Made by a program: the position numbers and the translations under genes. Positions 21,560-33,949 of a stretch of 64,000 nucleotides of DNA are shown here, piece after piece. The notes beneath the pieces are model-generated. The model was not told the DNA's origin. It did not search any database and saw only the letters and a program-made list of their open reading frames with translations. How positions within the stretch are numbered: position 1 is the stretch's first letter; each line of letters starts with the position of its first letter. The stretch is from Dastarcus helophoroides (lineage: Eukaryota > Arthropoda > Insecta > Coleoptera > Bothrideridae): NCBI GenBank assembly GCA_028583605.1, contig CM053329.1:4340001-4404000 (forward strand). Reading direction: 5' to 3'.

Positions 21560-24500
21560 GTATTCTCAATTCTGAGAAGCAATCTTTAGGAACCAGAAGT
21601 TACAAAGAAGTTAACTAATGCTTATGTTAACAGTTTTTCATAAATATCTAGTTCCATTTTTTTAAGGTGCTTGTGTGTAAATGCTCTGTTTTTATGAATC
21701 ACGGGCATTTCTAATTGAAATCCCTACATTTTTTTCTTAATTTAAAAATATTGTAATGGATATTAGCATACTGGGATTCTGACACCACTTAAATAGTATT
21801 TTGAAAGAATTTAACTTCGAATTTGGCAGTGGATGAATTTCTTACTCATCGATCTGATTTATGTATTTATTACAACAAAACTAAACAATTAGATAAGCAA
21901 ACTGCACTTCTCTGGAACGAGCAAACTCAACATATAATCGGCAAACTAGGATAAAACCATGTCATATTCATTAAATATAGCTGGAAATAGCCACGTAATG
22001 TATCAGCAGCTGTTTTATAATTTTAAACATTCCACCCAGCAGTTGATTAAATAATAGACTTGTGATAACTTCTTTTTTAATATTCGATGAGGCATTTAGG
22101 ATGGGAAATTGTTCACCTGTAGAAAGAAGATAAAATTTTCATTCCAGGGAGCTTAAACCACCTATTATTACGATTATAGTAAATTATCTCGTAATTCCTA
22201 TTTTCTAAAGTGTCATTAGTATAAAAATGAACAAATTGCACCCTAACAGGTACAATACGTTACAAAAGTTATAGGAGGTTTGCAAATAAAGTAATGAGAC
22301 GGTGGACTGATATGCGCAGTGTTGTTCAACTCAGTCCAAAAATTAATGATGGCATTTTCTTGCCATGTCGTATCGACGACTATTAGGTTTAGAACTTGAA
22401 ACATAGCCTCTAAATCAAGACCTCGTTGGAACATAAACAGAATGCACAAATCGAAGACCTAAATCTCTATTATATTTAACAGCCACAATACATTTCACGG
22501 TGTCAGCATTTTTACCTAGAAGTCCTCGAAAATATTCAAAAATAACGAACATAACAATTGCGATTACAGTGTTTTTGATAAGCCAAAAGATTCCATGTAG
22601 CTCATTAATTCCGCTGTTTGTGAGATTTAAGCGCTTTTGTTTATTTCGTTTTACCCAGATTAAAAGTTCACCTTAGAAGATTGTATTTTAGGGATATCGT
22701 AGAACACTGAAAAAACTAGCGAAAAACGATTTCCAGAGACTTACATTTAGTGAGTTCAAAATTTTGATCGTATATTAATTAAAAGAATGAGAATACTTTA
22801 AGATAGGTTAGTGTGTCAAAGTCATAATATTATTAATTTTAACCACGTATTCGAAGACAAAAAAAAATTGGAAATTATAATTATTCGATCCTTTAAAGGA
22901 GAAGGAAACCAACCCATAGACGCTCCACAACATGGAACTGCACAAAATTAATGTTCGATGCTTAAGCAACCGGGATTACTTAATTTCGGAGTATATTAAA
23001 CACTTGGCAGTTGGGATGTTGTTTATGAAAAATGTGTTAAAGATTGAATTTCCTAACATAGCCCACATTCAGAGTAAGTGCAGTGAACTTACATTAATAC
23101 CCAATTGCACATTTTTCCGAACTATTTGAGGGTTCGAGCGTCTATAAAGAAAAAAGGATGACTCGTCGTTAAACAACGCATGGCCATGGTTTAAAAAAAT
23201 TCCGTTGGAATCACATGTTTCCCTCACAGATTAGCAAAACTCAATCCATTTGTAAAAATTGTCAAAAAATATGATTCCACCACTTACTCCCACTTTACAA
23301 TATCACTTTTTTCTACTTAACATTCTTATATAATTCGTTATTGGTCGCGTTTCATGCGAAAAAGTGCATCAACCAACGACTTTTTCAGGGTCCTCAAAGC
23401 AGAAAGTATCATTTAATGACTTGCATGCACGGGTGCACGTGCAATGCACAGGGTCCCCACAAGAGTAGGTAGTAGCCTGTTTTGGTTGTAAAAGTTACTA
23501 TAACACGAAATGAATATTTTTAGTCCTGATGACTTTGGGAAACTTTTTCTGTAGCAATATTTTCATATTGGGGCACCACCAGTGTGTTGCATAGGGCCCC
23601 GAAGAAGCCCCTGCGTGCTATGTCCTCATTTTTTAAACATAATCCAAGCAATGATTTGTTTATTTGTCCTCTCCCGATTGCGCAACCGTCACATTCTTTT
23701 TCTTCTCATTTAGCCTATGTCTAAGGCACTTGAGGTCCGTGAAAGTCCAAAGTTTAATTTAAATTATGATTTTTTCGGCCTAAAAAAATGATAAAATTTT
23801 TATTTTATCGCGTATTCGTTTTATACTCATTTCTCCTTCCATTGCTCTTAAAATTAATAACATTATGACTGAGTCATCCTGTATACAGAAATATTAAAAT
23901 TTGTATTTCCATTCTTTCGCTATCTTTGTGAATACTACTTTCTTCCTAATAGTATTATACAAAATTCCACAAAAACGTAATACAAATAAATGCACAAAAT
24001 CCGCAGACAAACATTAAATCTGTCCACTATTTTCAAACTTTTATTAATGACGAATCAAGTTGGCTTGACTAAATATATAAAAGTTTTATTTGCTGTTTGT
24101 CTAGTCTGCTTACTGATACACAGGAATGTTACTTTTTAAAATCGTTTTAATCATTTGTATACTGAAAACGGCTCTAGAATACTTTTGAGTATAACTAAGT
24201 AAATTCAGTTAAATTTTATGTCTTGGATGAGAAGCAGCCTGTTTAAATTTTTATGCCACATTAATATTTAATATCCTACGCCATCCTCTTTTAGTTTCTG
24301 CATTAAATTCACATTTAGAATTCAACTTGTATAATTTATAAATTCCGAAAATAATTGACTACAGGCACTGAACGTAAACTTAAAACTGCGATCACGTATG
24401 AACCTTAACTTATCGCATATCGGAATATTACATTTACGAGCTTACATAATATTTTACGTCTAATGAGACTCAGAATTTTCTACAAGACGTTCAAACTTGC

Positions 24501-25195
24501 AAACAAAATTTTAATTGCCTTACACAAGGGCCTTAGCAGACCCAATATTTACTGGACAAACAATAAGACCACTCTCGGAAACCCAAGGATGGTTCTTGTC
24601 GGGATATACAATTGCAGAATGCAGCGTGAGCGTTTGCCACCCCTAAATAAAAGCCAAGCTCTAGGAGGGGTAGATTAAAGAAAGACCCTCGGCAATAAAT
24701 AGCAGCTGATATGAATACATACTTAATACAAAGAGAGGCAGACACCCCAGCCAAACCAGCAGGTAATAAGGGTCGAGCGGCAGTTTTTATGCCTAAATGA
24801 AATATACACAAGCCCCCTAACCCACAGCAACATCAATTGATTTTTACAATAATTTGAAATGACATGAACAGGACAAAGTCTAATCTGACTCTAATTCGTT
24901 AAAGCGGATCAATGAATACGGTGGGCTAGTATTTTGAAATTGGGAATTGCCCAATTTTTGTCTTCTACAAATTCTCAGAAATCAAAATTCCATAGAAGGA
25001 CGAATATGTAGAAAGTAAATAGATCATCTATGTTGATAAATATATCAATATAACTCAAAAAAGTCGTGCCAAATTGCCAAACAAACAGTCAAAAGAAAAC
25101 AAAGTTACATTTTATGAAATTATATTATTTCTTATTGTAGAATGGTACTTTTAATACAATAAATACCAAAATCCCATTTTTAAAATGGCAATAAA
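21560..25195. other. No gene seen; isolated transposon-like pieces
   Basis: AT-rich stretch with short chance frames. 22272-22300 (TAGGAGGTTTGCAAATAAAG then TAATGAGAC) resembles the left end of mariner 1 (GAGGTGTTTAATTAAGTAAT). GC-richer bits at 23395-23470 and 23570-23625 (AGGGTCCCCAC and GGGGCACCACCAG..GGGCCCCGAAGAAGCCCCTG) look like remnants of DNA-transposon ends. 24530-24830 is a GC-richer stretch that I could not identify. Confidence 0.4.
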
Positions 25196-25199
25196 TATT

Positions 25200-27430
25200 G
25201 TAAACTTCGTTGTTTATAACTTTTTATTAAATTGAAGCTTATTTTAACGCAAGTAAAGAGAAAGTAGTCGAATTTTAACATTTCTATAAAAATTTAAAGT
25301 TTATATGAGACCTCGAAATAGAAAAATTAACCCGAAAAATATCGCGATTGATGATTCAGTCGCAATAGTTTCTTTTTTCTTTTAATTTGAAATTTAAAGA
25401 AAAATGTCAAATCATGAGCTCTTAAGGTTATTTGGGAATATTGCAATTAAGCTAAAGTTGAAAATCAAAAACATTAGAATCTAACATCGAAATTTTGAAT
25501 TCGTTCTCTAATTTTAACATTTTCTTCATCATTTAGAATTTTCTGGTTGCAATCTCTTTCGAAAAAACTTGATTTTGATTTCAATACCAAAAGTTCCAGT
25601 TATATCTTTTTTTTTATTTCAATTTGACCATTTAAAAATAAATGTTTAACCACGGAATTTTGAGATTTACGTATTATTGCGTGTTATCGGTTCGAAAATT
25701 AAACTTCGTGAATTGTAACACTTTATTTTCAAACTTATTTCGAAACACTACGATTATGATTCACTTAACTAGCAGACTATCTAACTATCTGACTATAGGA
25801 ATAACTAACTGACTATCCGACTTACTGTCCGACTGAGGGAAAGACGACCGCGTATTTATACCGTTCCGGTTTTCTAGAACGGATCTCCGTACAGATAAGA
25901 TTATCGCTTGCGGAAACGTCTGGAGCGCTTATCTGTCGTATGATTCATTCTCGCGGCCGCTTTCCCATTATCAAATGTTTCCAGAGAGTTCCTTACACTA
26001 CACAATCACTAATACAAATTTTGTAACTACATTTTGTTACAGTATTTATGAATTTCAAATCGTAACTTAAAATTCAAACTAAAAATTGAGAAATTATTTG
26101 AAATTGCTATAAATTTAGACTACAACCCGAAATTTCAAAAAAATGAAATATTTTGAATAATCTCATTTTGAATTTAAAGGTGAAATTTTTAATGTGTTCT
26201 GTATTTTAACTTCTCGTTGAAATTTCGAGTTTATAGATAAAACTTCGACTAATATCAAAAAATATCTTTTCAGATTAATACCAATGATTCTAGAGAAAAC
26301 TCAAGGTATACAAATTACCTTCAGATTTCTGTTCAGTCTCGAAAATTCCAGTTTTTCATTACTTTTTTTTCGAAACTTTCATTGTACATTTTAAGCAATT
26401 CTTTTTTAATCTGGGTTCCAACTCGAAATTGCGACATTATTCTTGAACAGTCAACTTTAAAATCGAGAAAAATTGAAATCTTAAGCTTTGGATGTAAGAG
26501 AAAGGGAAAAAAATTAAAAAATCTTTGTTTTAATTTCCGTAATTGAAGCATCGAAATGTAATCCCCACTGTCAACAGTATCCTAGAAACAAAATAAACAT
26601 TTAAACTTAATTTTTTTAAGTTATGATTTTAAACAAAATTTCAACAAATATTATGCTTAAATTCGAAAATTCTCAACCTTCTTAAAATTTCGAATTTAAA
26701 AGCCAGAAGTCGAAAATTCTACATCTAAAGTGAATTTAAATTTTAATCTTAGATATGAAATTCCGAAATTATACAGTCCCAGTTTTTTTGCAAACTAATT
26801 TAATCTTGAAACATGAAATTTAAATTAAAATGAAAAATATGAAAATTCCGAGATTATCGCAGAGTTTCTAAAAAAATTCTAAACGTTCAGTGTTTCTTGA
26901 ATTTTTTTCAACGGTAAAATAGAGAACTCGAAAATTCTGGATTAAAATTTTATTTTCAATTCTAAAAATAGAATTTGAGATTTGTTAATTCCATGTTTTT
27001 CTGGAAATTTTAAATTTAATCTCAATGATAAAGTTAATGAAAATTGTGAAAATTTTCGAGAAAATTTGAGAATTTCTAAAAATAATCCTAAAGTTTCAAT
27101 TTTGAAAGGTTCAGTATTTTTTGACTATAAAATCGAGAAGTTGAGGATTCTATAATAACAGTGTGATTTCGAATTTTAATCTTATTTCGACCTTAAAATG
27201 TCGAGATTTTATATAAAAGTTCAGTTTTTTTCGAAGTTCCAATGTTAAATTTGAATTTTAAAAACTATATCGAGAATTTACAGAAAACACGTACTTTAAA
27301 AAAACTACGATTTCGACTTTAATTACGTAAGCTCGTCTTTTTTTTGAAATTTTAAGACTAGGTCAAATAGCGAATATTTCTGATTATTTAGGAATTTAGA
27401 AAAAAATCGAATTTTCGATATTTCGCTTGC
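25200..27430. repeat. TTTCGAAATTT-type array enclosing a solo LTR
   Basis: Short units such as GAAATTTCGAG, AAATTCCGAG, TCGAAAATTCT and AAAATCGAGAA repeat irregularly at 25200-25674 and 26042-27430, split by the solo LTR at 25675-26041. Polarity is mixed here rather than one-sided. The frame at 26333-26551 is a chance frame. Confidence 0.65.
25675..26041 (-). mobile_element. Solo LTR, copy 2 (367 bp)
   Basis: Read on the minus strand it begins TGTAACAAAATG at 26041 and ends CCGATAACACGCAATA at 25675. GTAT lies on both sides (25671-25674 and 26042-26045), a 4-bp target duplication that sets the ends; the terminal CA has mutated to TA. It shares with copies 1 and 3 the GCGGCCGCGA segment, GACAGATAAGCGCTCCAGA, CTTATCTG, TTCTAGAA, a TATA box (TATAAATA, 25855-25862), TTTCCCTCAGTCGGACAG and an AATAAAGTG poly(A) signal. 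No internal retrotransposon sequence adjoins it. Confidence 0.88.
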
Positions 27431-27528
27431 AGCTATTAGAGTAGAGAATAGAATTAAAATAGCTTAATTTTTTCCCACTTATTAATGTACAGTTTAAAAA
27501 TTCCTATTGTACGAGGTAAAATCCTTAT

Positions 27529-27835
27529 CATTATTGTCAATCGTTTGATGATTTGAGGCCTAAGGTAAGACTCATATTTGGTAAATCAAATAGTTCCTTA
27601 TCACTTATCACAAAGTTAGATAAGCTTGATTTAACCACGCTATTAATGTGAATAACATAGTTATGATCATTGAACTAGTAGCAGATAGGGACTACAAGTC
27701 ATTATCATCAATCGTTTGATGATTTAAAACATAGGGTAAGACAAATATTTGGTCAAGTGGTTCCTTATCACTTCAAATAAACTTAGCTTAATTTAACTGG
27801 ACTATTAACATAATTGCTATCATTCAACTAGTAAG
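27529..27835. repeat. Diverged tandem duplication, period 171 bp
   Basis: CATTATTGTCAATCGTTTGA at 27529 recurs as CATTATCATCAATCGTTTGA at 27700. The parallel continues through TGATTT, GGTAAGAC, ATATTTGGT, TTCCTTATCACTT, TTAACC/TTAACT, ACTATTAA and ATTGAACTAGTA/ATTCAACTAGTA. There is no coding content. Identity looks near 75 percent by eye. Confidence 0.75.
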
Positions 27836-28219
27836 TCCAACTTTTCATGCTGAAAAAAAAAACACAAAATACTTAATGTGTACTAAAAAAATAAAAAGTA
27901 GAGACAAATATTTTTAATCTTGGACACTGTTCAGACTTCAGAATTTAAAATTTTATAAAATCGAAGAGTTTTTGCAACGGGACTTGGGGTTCAGTAACTC
28001 CTTTCTAACATGTTCTAAAGAAACTATACTCTGTTCATTCAACAGATATATTTAGACCACTCCCATAAACATAGCGCCATATTTGAATAAATTATTTCTG
28101 CTGGTTGTATTTGAAAATCCCGCATCACACACCAAAATAAGTTTGATCAGTCATGTCATTAGTAAGTAAGTGACTTTAAAGTGACAATTATAACCAAATA
28201 AATTTCATTTTTTGTACTA

Positions 28220-28784
28220 TAGTCAAACTTCCCTATAACGAACCTCCGTGTATCGAATTCCTCTGTATAACGAACTTTTTTACGGAACACAGCATTTTAA
28301 GCAAATTTACACACAAAAATTTAACGAACGCAAGATTTTTCAAGGTTTAGTTAGTTTTTAAATGCTTCCATTAAAAAAAATTCCTAATTTTTAGGATACC
28401 CATACTGATAACTTTCCAAGGTTTAATTGCATTCGGTTCGGAGAAACTTCTTAATTTTACTCCTTGTTACTGACTTTGTTGGCGTGTTAGCACAAAAAAG
28501 ATTTTCTTTTTCAGATGGTTTCTTGTGCCAGAAGGGAAAGAATAGTGAAATTGCAAAAAAACGTCGAAGAAAAAAGCTTTAACGCTCAGCGAAAAGGTTC
28601 AATTGATCAATAGTTGTAATCAGGGTTTAAAAGAAAGTACTGCGCTAACTAGTTTGGAATCACTGCAAGCATATAAACTTTTACTTATGACTTGTATATT
28701 TTTAATGCTACCTCCCTATAACGAAAACCTCTCTATAACGAATTTTTTTGTACGATTTAGAAATTCGTGGTAGGGAGTTTCAAG
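28220..28784 (+). mobile_element. Tigger/pogo-type element, core deleted
   Basis: The left end TAGTCAAACTTCCCTATAAC then GAACCTCC and the right end (reverse complement GAAACTCCCTACCACGAATT), plus internal CCCTATAACGAA repeats, are typical of Tigger-like transposons. TA precedes the left end. At 28559-28671 the frame KRRRKKALTLSEKVQLINSC then NQGLKESTALT is the N-terminal pipsqueak/CENP-B-type helix-turn-helix of the transposase, which binds the element's ends. Everything after it, including the DDE core, is gone, and the right end follows within about 60 bases. Confidence 0.75.
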
Positions 28785-28816
28785 GGGAAATCATTATAAA
28801 ACAACTGGCTTGAAGG

Positions 28817-29080
28817 ATCCATCGGGCAAGGAAAGTCAAGTTATAATTTTTCACAAATGATTAGAGGAGGATTTTATTAAAGACTGGAAATTATCAGGAA
28901 GAAATTTGTTATCAAACAAACATAGTTACGGTTGAATTCTTACGTCTTGTTCATCAGGCTAATATTATTCCGAACTATGTGATTGATGAAATGGCAAAGG
29001 AACACAACGTTACTGTTTTGCGATTGCGTTCCCTATCTTTGCGAATTTAATCCCATCGACTTGTAAGGGGGCAAATAAAA
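28817..29080 (+). pseudogene. Tc1/mariner-superfamily transposase fragment
   Basis: A continuous frame at 28898-29047 reads EEICYQTNIVTVEFLRLVHQ, ANIIPNYVIDEMAKEHNVTV and LRL. After a frameshift at about 29030 comes PYLCEFNPIDL. The Y-IDE-AKEH--TVLRLPPYHC-LNPIEL pattern is the end of the DDE domain in IS630/Tc1-related transposases of insects, with the third acidic residue in NPIEL replaced by Asp. No start and no terminal repeats are present. It lies between two pogo-type elements. Confidence 0.72.
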
Positions 29081-29821
29081 GGCTAAGTCACATGAAAAAC
29101 CTCATTGCACTGAATAAATAATAATTTTAATACGATTTATTAATAATAACAATACTATAAGAATTTTTATTTTCTGATGGGGCGGGTGCACCAGTCCCAC
29201 GCCAGGAACCACTGGTACACCATTTTAAACTTCAGATATATATATATTAACTTTCTATTAAATTTTTCGCCAATTTTTCTGCGATAGGTAGTTTTAGCGT
29301 ACTTCGACCAATCATGTAATTCTAACTGAAAGTGATTCAAGCGCTATCTACACAAGTTAAAACTACCTATTCCAAAACGTGATTCGTTCACTTTGTTCTG
29401 GGTGACCATTCTACTAAGCGCGCGTAAGTTATTTTAATCATTTTAAATCTTTGTTTACATCAATTTTTGTAGGCTATTTTCGTGTTAAATACATATTATA
29501 ATACATATATCAATAATATTACATATTATTTTCTCAGAAAATACTAATTTGAATCAAGTAATTGTCTTTGGAAAACTAATGGAGCACAAATTCTATGGAT
29601 TTCCAGTAATATTCCATTTGGTCAACAACTGGTGATTAAGCTGTGTAATATTTTTTTTAATTTTTCTATTACATTTATATTCACTTATAATGCCCTAGTA
29701 AAGTATTATAACAAACTCTTTAAAAATTCACAATGTTCCAGTCGTTGACCAGTGGTATAATAAGTGGTGATAATCTATACTATGAACTTGTTCCAATAAT
29801 TTACCACTTTTTTCAGACACT

Positions 29822-30016
29822 GTGCCACCGAAAAGAATGTTTTTCAGATATAAAAAGGAAGACGTCATAAAAGCAATAGAAGCAATAAGCAAAGGTGCCA
29901 AAGTGAGAGAAATGTGCCGAAAATTCTTCCCACAAAATATTCCTCACACAACAATTATAAATAAAATGAAACTGAAATACCCTTGCAGAGAAAAATGGGA
30001 CCTCCAACCATATTGA
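29822..30016 (+). pseudogene. Pogo-like transposase N-terminus (helix-turn-helix)
   Basis: The 64-codon frame starts within MPPKRMFFRYKKEDVIKAIE and continues AISKGAKVREMCRKFFPQNI and PHTTIINKMKLKYP. The K-EDVIKAIEAI--GAKVREMCRKF--P-TTI-NK pattern is a pipsqueak-type DNA-binding domain, as found at the start of pogo-derived transposases and domesticated relatives. A second piece, MGPPTILTVQEEVLL with MAKKEGKTF, follows in another frame at 29996-30088 and matches the start of the Tc5-type second helix-turn-helix. The first frame closes at 30014-30016, and a frameshift separates the two pieces. Confidence 0.72.
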
Positions 30017-30092
30017 CCGTACAAGAAGAAGTATTGCTTAAATCCTGAATAATAACGATGGCAAAAAAAGAAGGAAAAACTTTCAACCAATA

Positions 30093-30501
30093 AGTCCAGC
30101 ATTTGCAGCAGTAATTGTGTGGCCGTCTGAATCTCCAATTAAAGGCAACCAGAAAAAACGTAAGATTTGCCCGCCTGATGCAGTAAACAGCAGTGAATGG
30201 ATGAAATATTGGAAAGATAAAGAAATACAAAGAAGAAAGAAAAGCTTTGAAGACAACGAATAGAGAAAAAAAATCAAAGAAGAATAGGAAACAGGAAACA
30301 GATTCAGATGAAAAAAAGCAACCTCTTCAAAAAAAAACAATAATAAAACGATTAAGAATTTATTCAGATTCTGATGATGAGAATGTACTTTTCTTTGTTG
30401 ATAAATCTTTGAAGATCACCCAAAAACCAAACAAAGGCGATTACGTAATTGTTAAGTATGAAAGGGAATATTTTTCTGGGACTGTTGTGATGATTACTTA
30501 A
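30093..30501 (+). pseudogene. Pogo-like transposase C-terminal tail
   Basis: 30093-30263 reads SPAFAAVIVWPSESPIKGNQ, KKRKICPPDAVNSSEWMKYW and KDKEIQRRKKSFEDNE, then a stop. This is the IWPSEPP-KR..SSKEW..Y..EKE-KK segment after the DDE domain in pogo-type transposases. An overlapping frame, 30247-30501, continues with a lysine-rich stretch, an acidic YSDSDDEN patch and NKGDYVIVKYEREYFSGTVV, a small domain common at the extreme C-terminus of this group. The jump from the second helix-turn-helix (ending near 30088) to this tail marks the deletion. Confidence 0.7.
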
Positions 30502-31129
30502 TTAATATTATTGATAATAAAGTTATTCTTCATTAGAAACATTCACTTTATGTAGTGGTATACTATTGGCACAATACCCGGTCTATTACTGGTACCACCT
30601 TAGACAGATTGAGACTTGCCACATTCACTTTTGAATAAAAATAAACCTAATGGTTTTTAAAAAAATCGGAATCAACTATATGATGATATAGTAGGCAAGG
30701 AATACGATGTACTTTTTTTATAATGATTGATGTAATAATTGAGTTACATTATCAAATTTTGTTTCAAAATGTCTCTTAAATGGTTTGTTACTGGTGCACC
30801 CACCCTATTTTAACTAGCACAGCAATGTCATTACTTGGTGATATTGTGTGATGGGGAGTGACCTAACAGTTAGGCCCTAGCTGTATCTGCTGGGTAAACA
30901 GAGTATAAATTACTGCGTGTTTTTTTAAGTTTTACTGAAAAAGTTTTAATTCACACCCAGTGGTCAAAGTTCAAATATCCCCGATTCAGCAACACAGGAG
31001 GAAAAAGACCAACTAAAAGGCATGATAAGAGGGCATTCTAAAGGTACGGGTTCATTAAAATAAGATTATATTGTCAATTTGACGGATGCATCACGTTTTT
31101 TGAACCGTTTCCAAGAAATATAATAAATA

Positions 31130-31350
31130 ATTGGAATGTGTACTGCGCACAACTGGACGCATTAAATAACGCCATTTATCAAAAACGTCCAGAATTAGTG
31201 TATCCTATCTCTATAACACCAGGACATCATACATCATTGGATAGTCGCCAGAAACTGTTGCAGCCGGTAGAGTTATGTAACCACATCGTCGTTACTCACC
31301 AAACCTTGCACCATTAACTTTCACTGCTAGGCTCATTTCAAGATTGTATC
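31130..31350 (+). pseudogene. Third mariner-type transposase fragment
   Basis: WNVYCAQLDALNNAIYQKRP and ELVYP at 31134-31208 match the Y--QLDRLK-AI-QKRP-LVN block before the second catalytic Asp of mariner transposases. HHTSLDSRQKLLQPVEL (about 31225-31278) and a YSPNLAP segment at 31294-31314 follow after frameshifts. The HHDNARPH box is GHHTSL-like and has lost its Asp. No terminal repeats were found. The lineage differs from mariners 1 and 2. Confidence 0.65.
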
Positions 31351-31359
31351 CGGAGTGTG

Positions 31360-33940
31360 GTCAAATAAAAAGTTTCTGTTCCATGGTATGGGGATTTTAG
31401 AGGATAGAATTGCAAAATATAGGCAACTTCGCAAAAGGAACCAAAAATCGATACATTATTGAAATAACATCAGATAATTTTACCTAAGAAAAATTGTTCA
31501 AACTTTCTGAACAAAACAAAACTTTTTGATATTATGAAAACCGAGTAAAATGTTTCATTGAAGCTTCCCTTTTTCTACATCCCATGTCCAAAGTCCATTA
31601 TTCTGAAAATTTCAAGAACCTATGCGTATTTCCGATATTGTTCTTGGTCCAGTCAGATTGATCCCAAAGCTGTAATGCGTTTTCCTTGTCAGAACTGAAC
31701 ATGACCATTTTATGCTTTAGAAAGTTTCTTGGTCCTCCTCACGCATTTTGCAAGTGTAATGTCCCTTTACAGCAACTACTGCAAAGTATTTAATTAAGGA
31801 GTAGTGTCCTGTGTATAATTCAGATGAACTTAAGTTCCCTGGCCCTGTCTAATGGTGCAGGAATTAACTTTCTGTTGTCTTAGAGGCAACTAGACAAGTA
31901 ATTGCTAGTCCTACTTAGAGGAATTTCTCTTTCTACTCTCTCCTTGGCCAGAGCAAAAAGAGCAAACTTCCTCTTTCATTTTCTTCAATCTCCTGATGAC
32001 CCAAAACCCATCAGAGTGAGTATTTTTTCCTTATCGTCACAATCCTAAACCATTCTGGAGCTAATTTTGAGGGTTTTCTAGCATTTAACGTTGCTTGGCC
32101 AACGGTCTAAATCAGGGTTCTCATATAATCAATTCTTTAGTACAGGCTGCGCGCATTCCATTCAATTTGTCGATTGTCCATTAAATTTGTCGATTGTACA
32201 TTAAATTTGTCGATTAACATCTGAACCAGACTGATTGGCTTTCTCCTTTTGGTTACAATAACTGAAATCCGTTTTCCGAAAATAATACAAAATAATTTTA
32301 AGTCTATCTTGATGTGATAATGAACAAAAAATTGTCCAGTAAAAACCTCTTGTAAATGCATCTCTAGGTAACTTGTTATAATTAAGCAAATTCATGTCGC
32401 GCATGCAGCTTTAACATGTTTACGGCAAATTTATTCTCAGCCGGGGCCGGGTAAGGTTGTGTCGGCGACAGTTTTAGCATCCTAATGCGTTGAGCGGGGT
32501 CGATGACATTGTCAACGGCAAAATATTAATTGCAATGTAAAACCGACTTAACTACTTATGTATATCATTGTATGTAATTCGAAATGAGCGAGATGCCGAA
32601 TAACGAGATCTTTTCGTGGCGGCGGCGGTAAATCATAATTCAACCGCAGGAAGGCGCAAATATTACAAATTTCGATATCAGCATATTCCCAGAGTGTACC
32701 TGCAACTGAAAAACTCAAAAATGTTTATTGCTGTGAAGGGAAGTCATTTTAAAATTGAATTAAAATTTTATTTCATAATCTAATAAGTAGATACATTATC
32801 CAAAAATCAAATGTTTAATGTTTTTCAATTTTATGGCTAACACTCGGATATTCGTTGAGAATGTTTAGAGAAGACAAATTTTAGTGACTTGTCATAATTC
32901 ATCCTCACGAAATCTCTGGTGCGTGCGCCATCGTTTCACACGTTTTGTTCTTCCCCTTGCTTCCGCCGCGCCACCTCTTCAACATCGTTCGAGTTCAGTT
33001 TTCCTCCGCTTTTTTATATCCACGTTGCTGAGATTATTTCACGGCTTCTTGAGTATCACGCCTGGAAGCTTTTTCCTCTGATTGAAAACATTTTTTATGT
33101 TTTAATAAACCCTTTATTCAGGCAGATTTGAAATCAATTTAGGCCGTTTCCTTTCGTCTACGGTGCTTTATTTTACAAATCCGTCGATTTTACCGCAACT
33201 TAACAAAGAACAAACATGTCGGTTAATTAAACGCGCGATTGGGAAAACAGCTTTAACGGGTTGAATTTTTTGTTTTTAATTTGGTTCTGGCTGCGTCAGA
33301 TGCATATGTTCATCTGAAAAACTGCTGGAATGAATTTTTTAACTTGCTCCTGTTTTCAATGTTTACGAAAATATTAAATATTCATAAAATTTCAGGCCCG
33401 GACTGACCAGCCTTTCCTACCAAAATTTTAATCAATAACTTATTGTTCAACTTATTCAATGATATTTCTGCTGATTTGATGACTTGTTTGTAGAATCCAT
33501 ATGTCCTTTCGAATAAAAAAAATCTAGTTTCAGGTCATCAATACTACTAGTAAGTACCATTTTAGACTTTTGAAAAATTTGAAAAATATAGCAACCTAAT
33601 GATGAATGATTAGGCCTATGTAGAGGATGTTGTGTCAGTAGCCTAACACGCTTCTGTAATTTTTTAGGTGCTTCAGCAAAGATGAGTGAAACTAAAAGTT
33701 ACTTTAAACGCATTGAGCGATTTTTAATAAGGGTAAAACTTGTAATTTCGCGTGACTATCACCATACTCGCGTCACCATCAGGCTAATTTAATTCTGTTA
33801 GGCATCTTACTCATAGCTACATAATACTTTTAACCTTAGAGCAGGTTGGTAAGGCAGGTCAGGTGTAACAAACTTTTCAATTTGACGAAATTAAATACAT
33901 AAAATTAAGATTGTTGTACTCGCTTGACTGCAGTTCTACT
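31360..33940. other. No certain gene; small tandem repeat and GC-richer blocks
   Basis: Mostly unique sequence. 32440-32660 is clearly richer in GC than its surroundings and contains ATGAGCGAGATGCCGAATAA at 32584, opening a 15-codon frame (MSEMPNNEIFSWRRR) that meets a possible splice donor CGGCGGTAAATC. I treat this as unproven. 32880-33080 (TTCCGCCGCGCCACCTC) is another GC-richer block. 33725-33785 belongs to a dispersed repeat also present near 60172-60232. Confidence 0.45.
32159..32218. repeat. Three tandem copies of a 20-bp unit
   Basis: CATTCAATTTGTCGATTGTC, CATTAAATTTGTCGATTGTA and CATTAAATTTGTCGATTAAC follow each other directly at 32159, 32179 and 32199, differing at a few positions. 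Confidence 0.9.
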
Positions 33941-33949
33941 TATTCCACA

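Larger units (their letters stand above)
29180..30805 (+). mobile_element. Pogo-like transposon with complete ends and deleted DDE core
   Basis: The ends are inverted repeats: GGGCGGGTGCACCAGT at 29180-29195 and ACTGGTGCACCCACCC at 30790-30805. TA follows the right end, and TG (probably a mutated TA) precedes the left. The motif ACTGGTA or its complement recurs near both ends (29211, 29628, 29749, 30554, 30588) and is a reasonable candidate for transposase binding sites. The interior carries an N-terminal helix-turn-helix frame (29822-30016) and a C-terminal tail (30093-30501), but no catalytic core. At 1.6 kb it is a deletion derivative of a longer autonomous element. Confidence 0.8.

Noticed and set aside
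24463..24811. Overlapping plus and minus frames suggesting a LINE 3' end
   Set aside because: A weak resemblance (CCAAGGATGGT) to the jockey tail at 15130 is too short to support a call.
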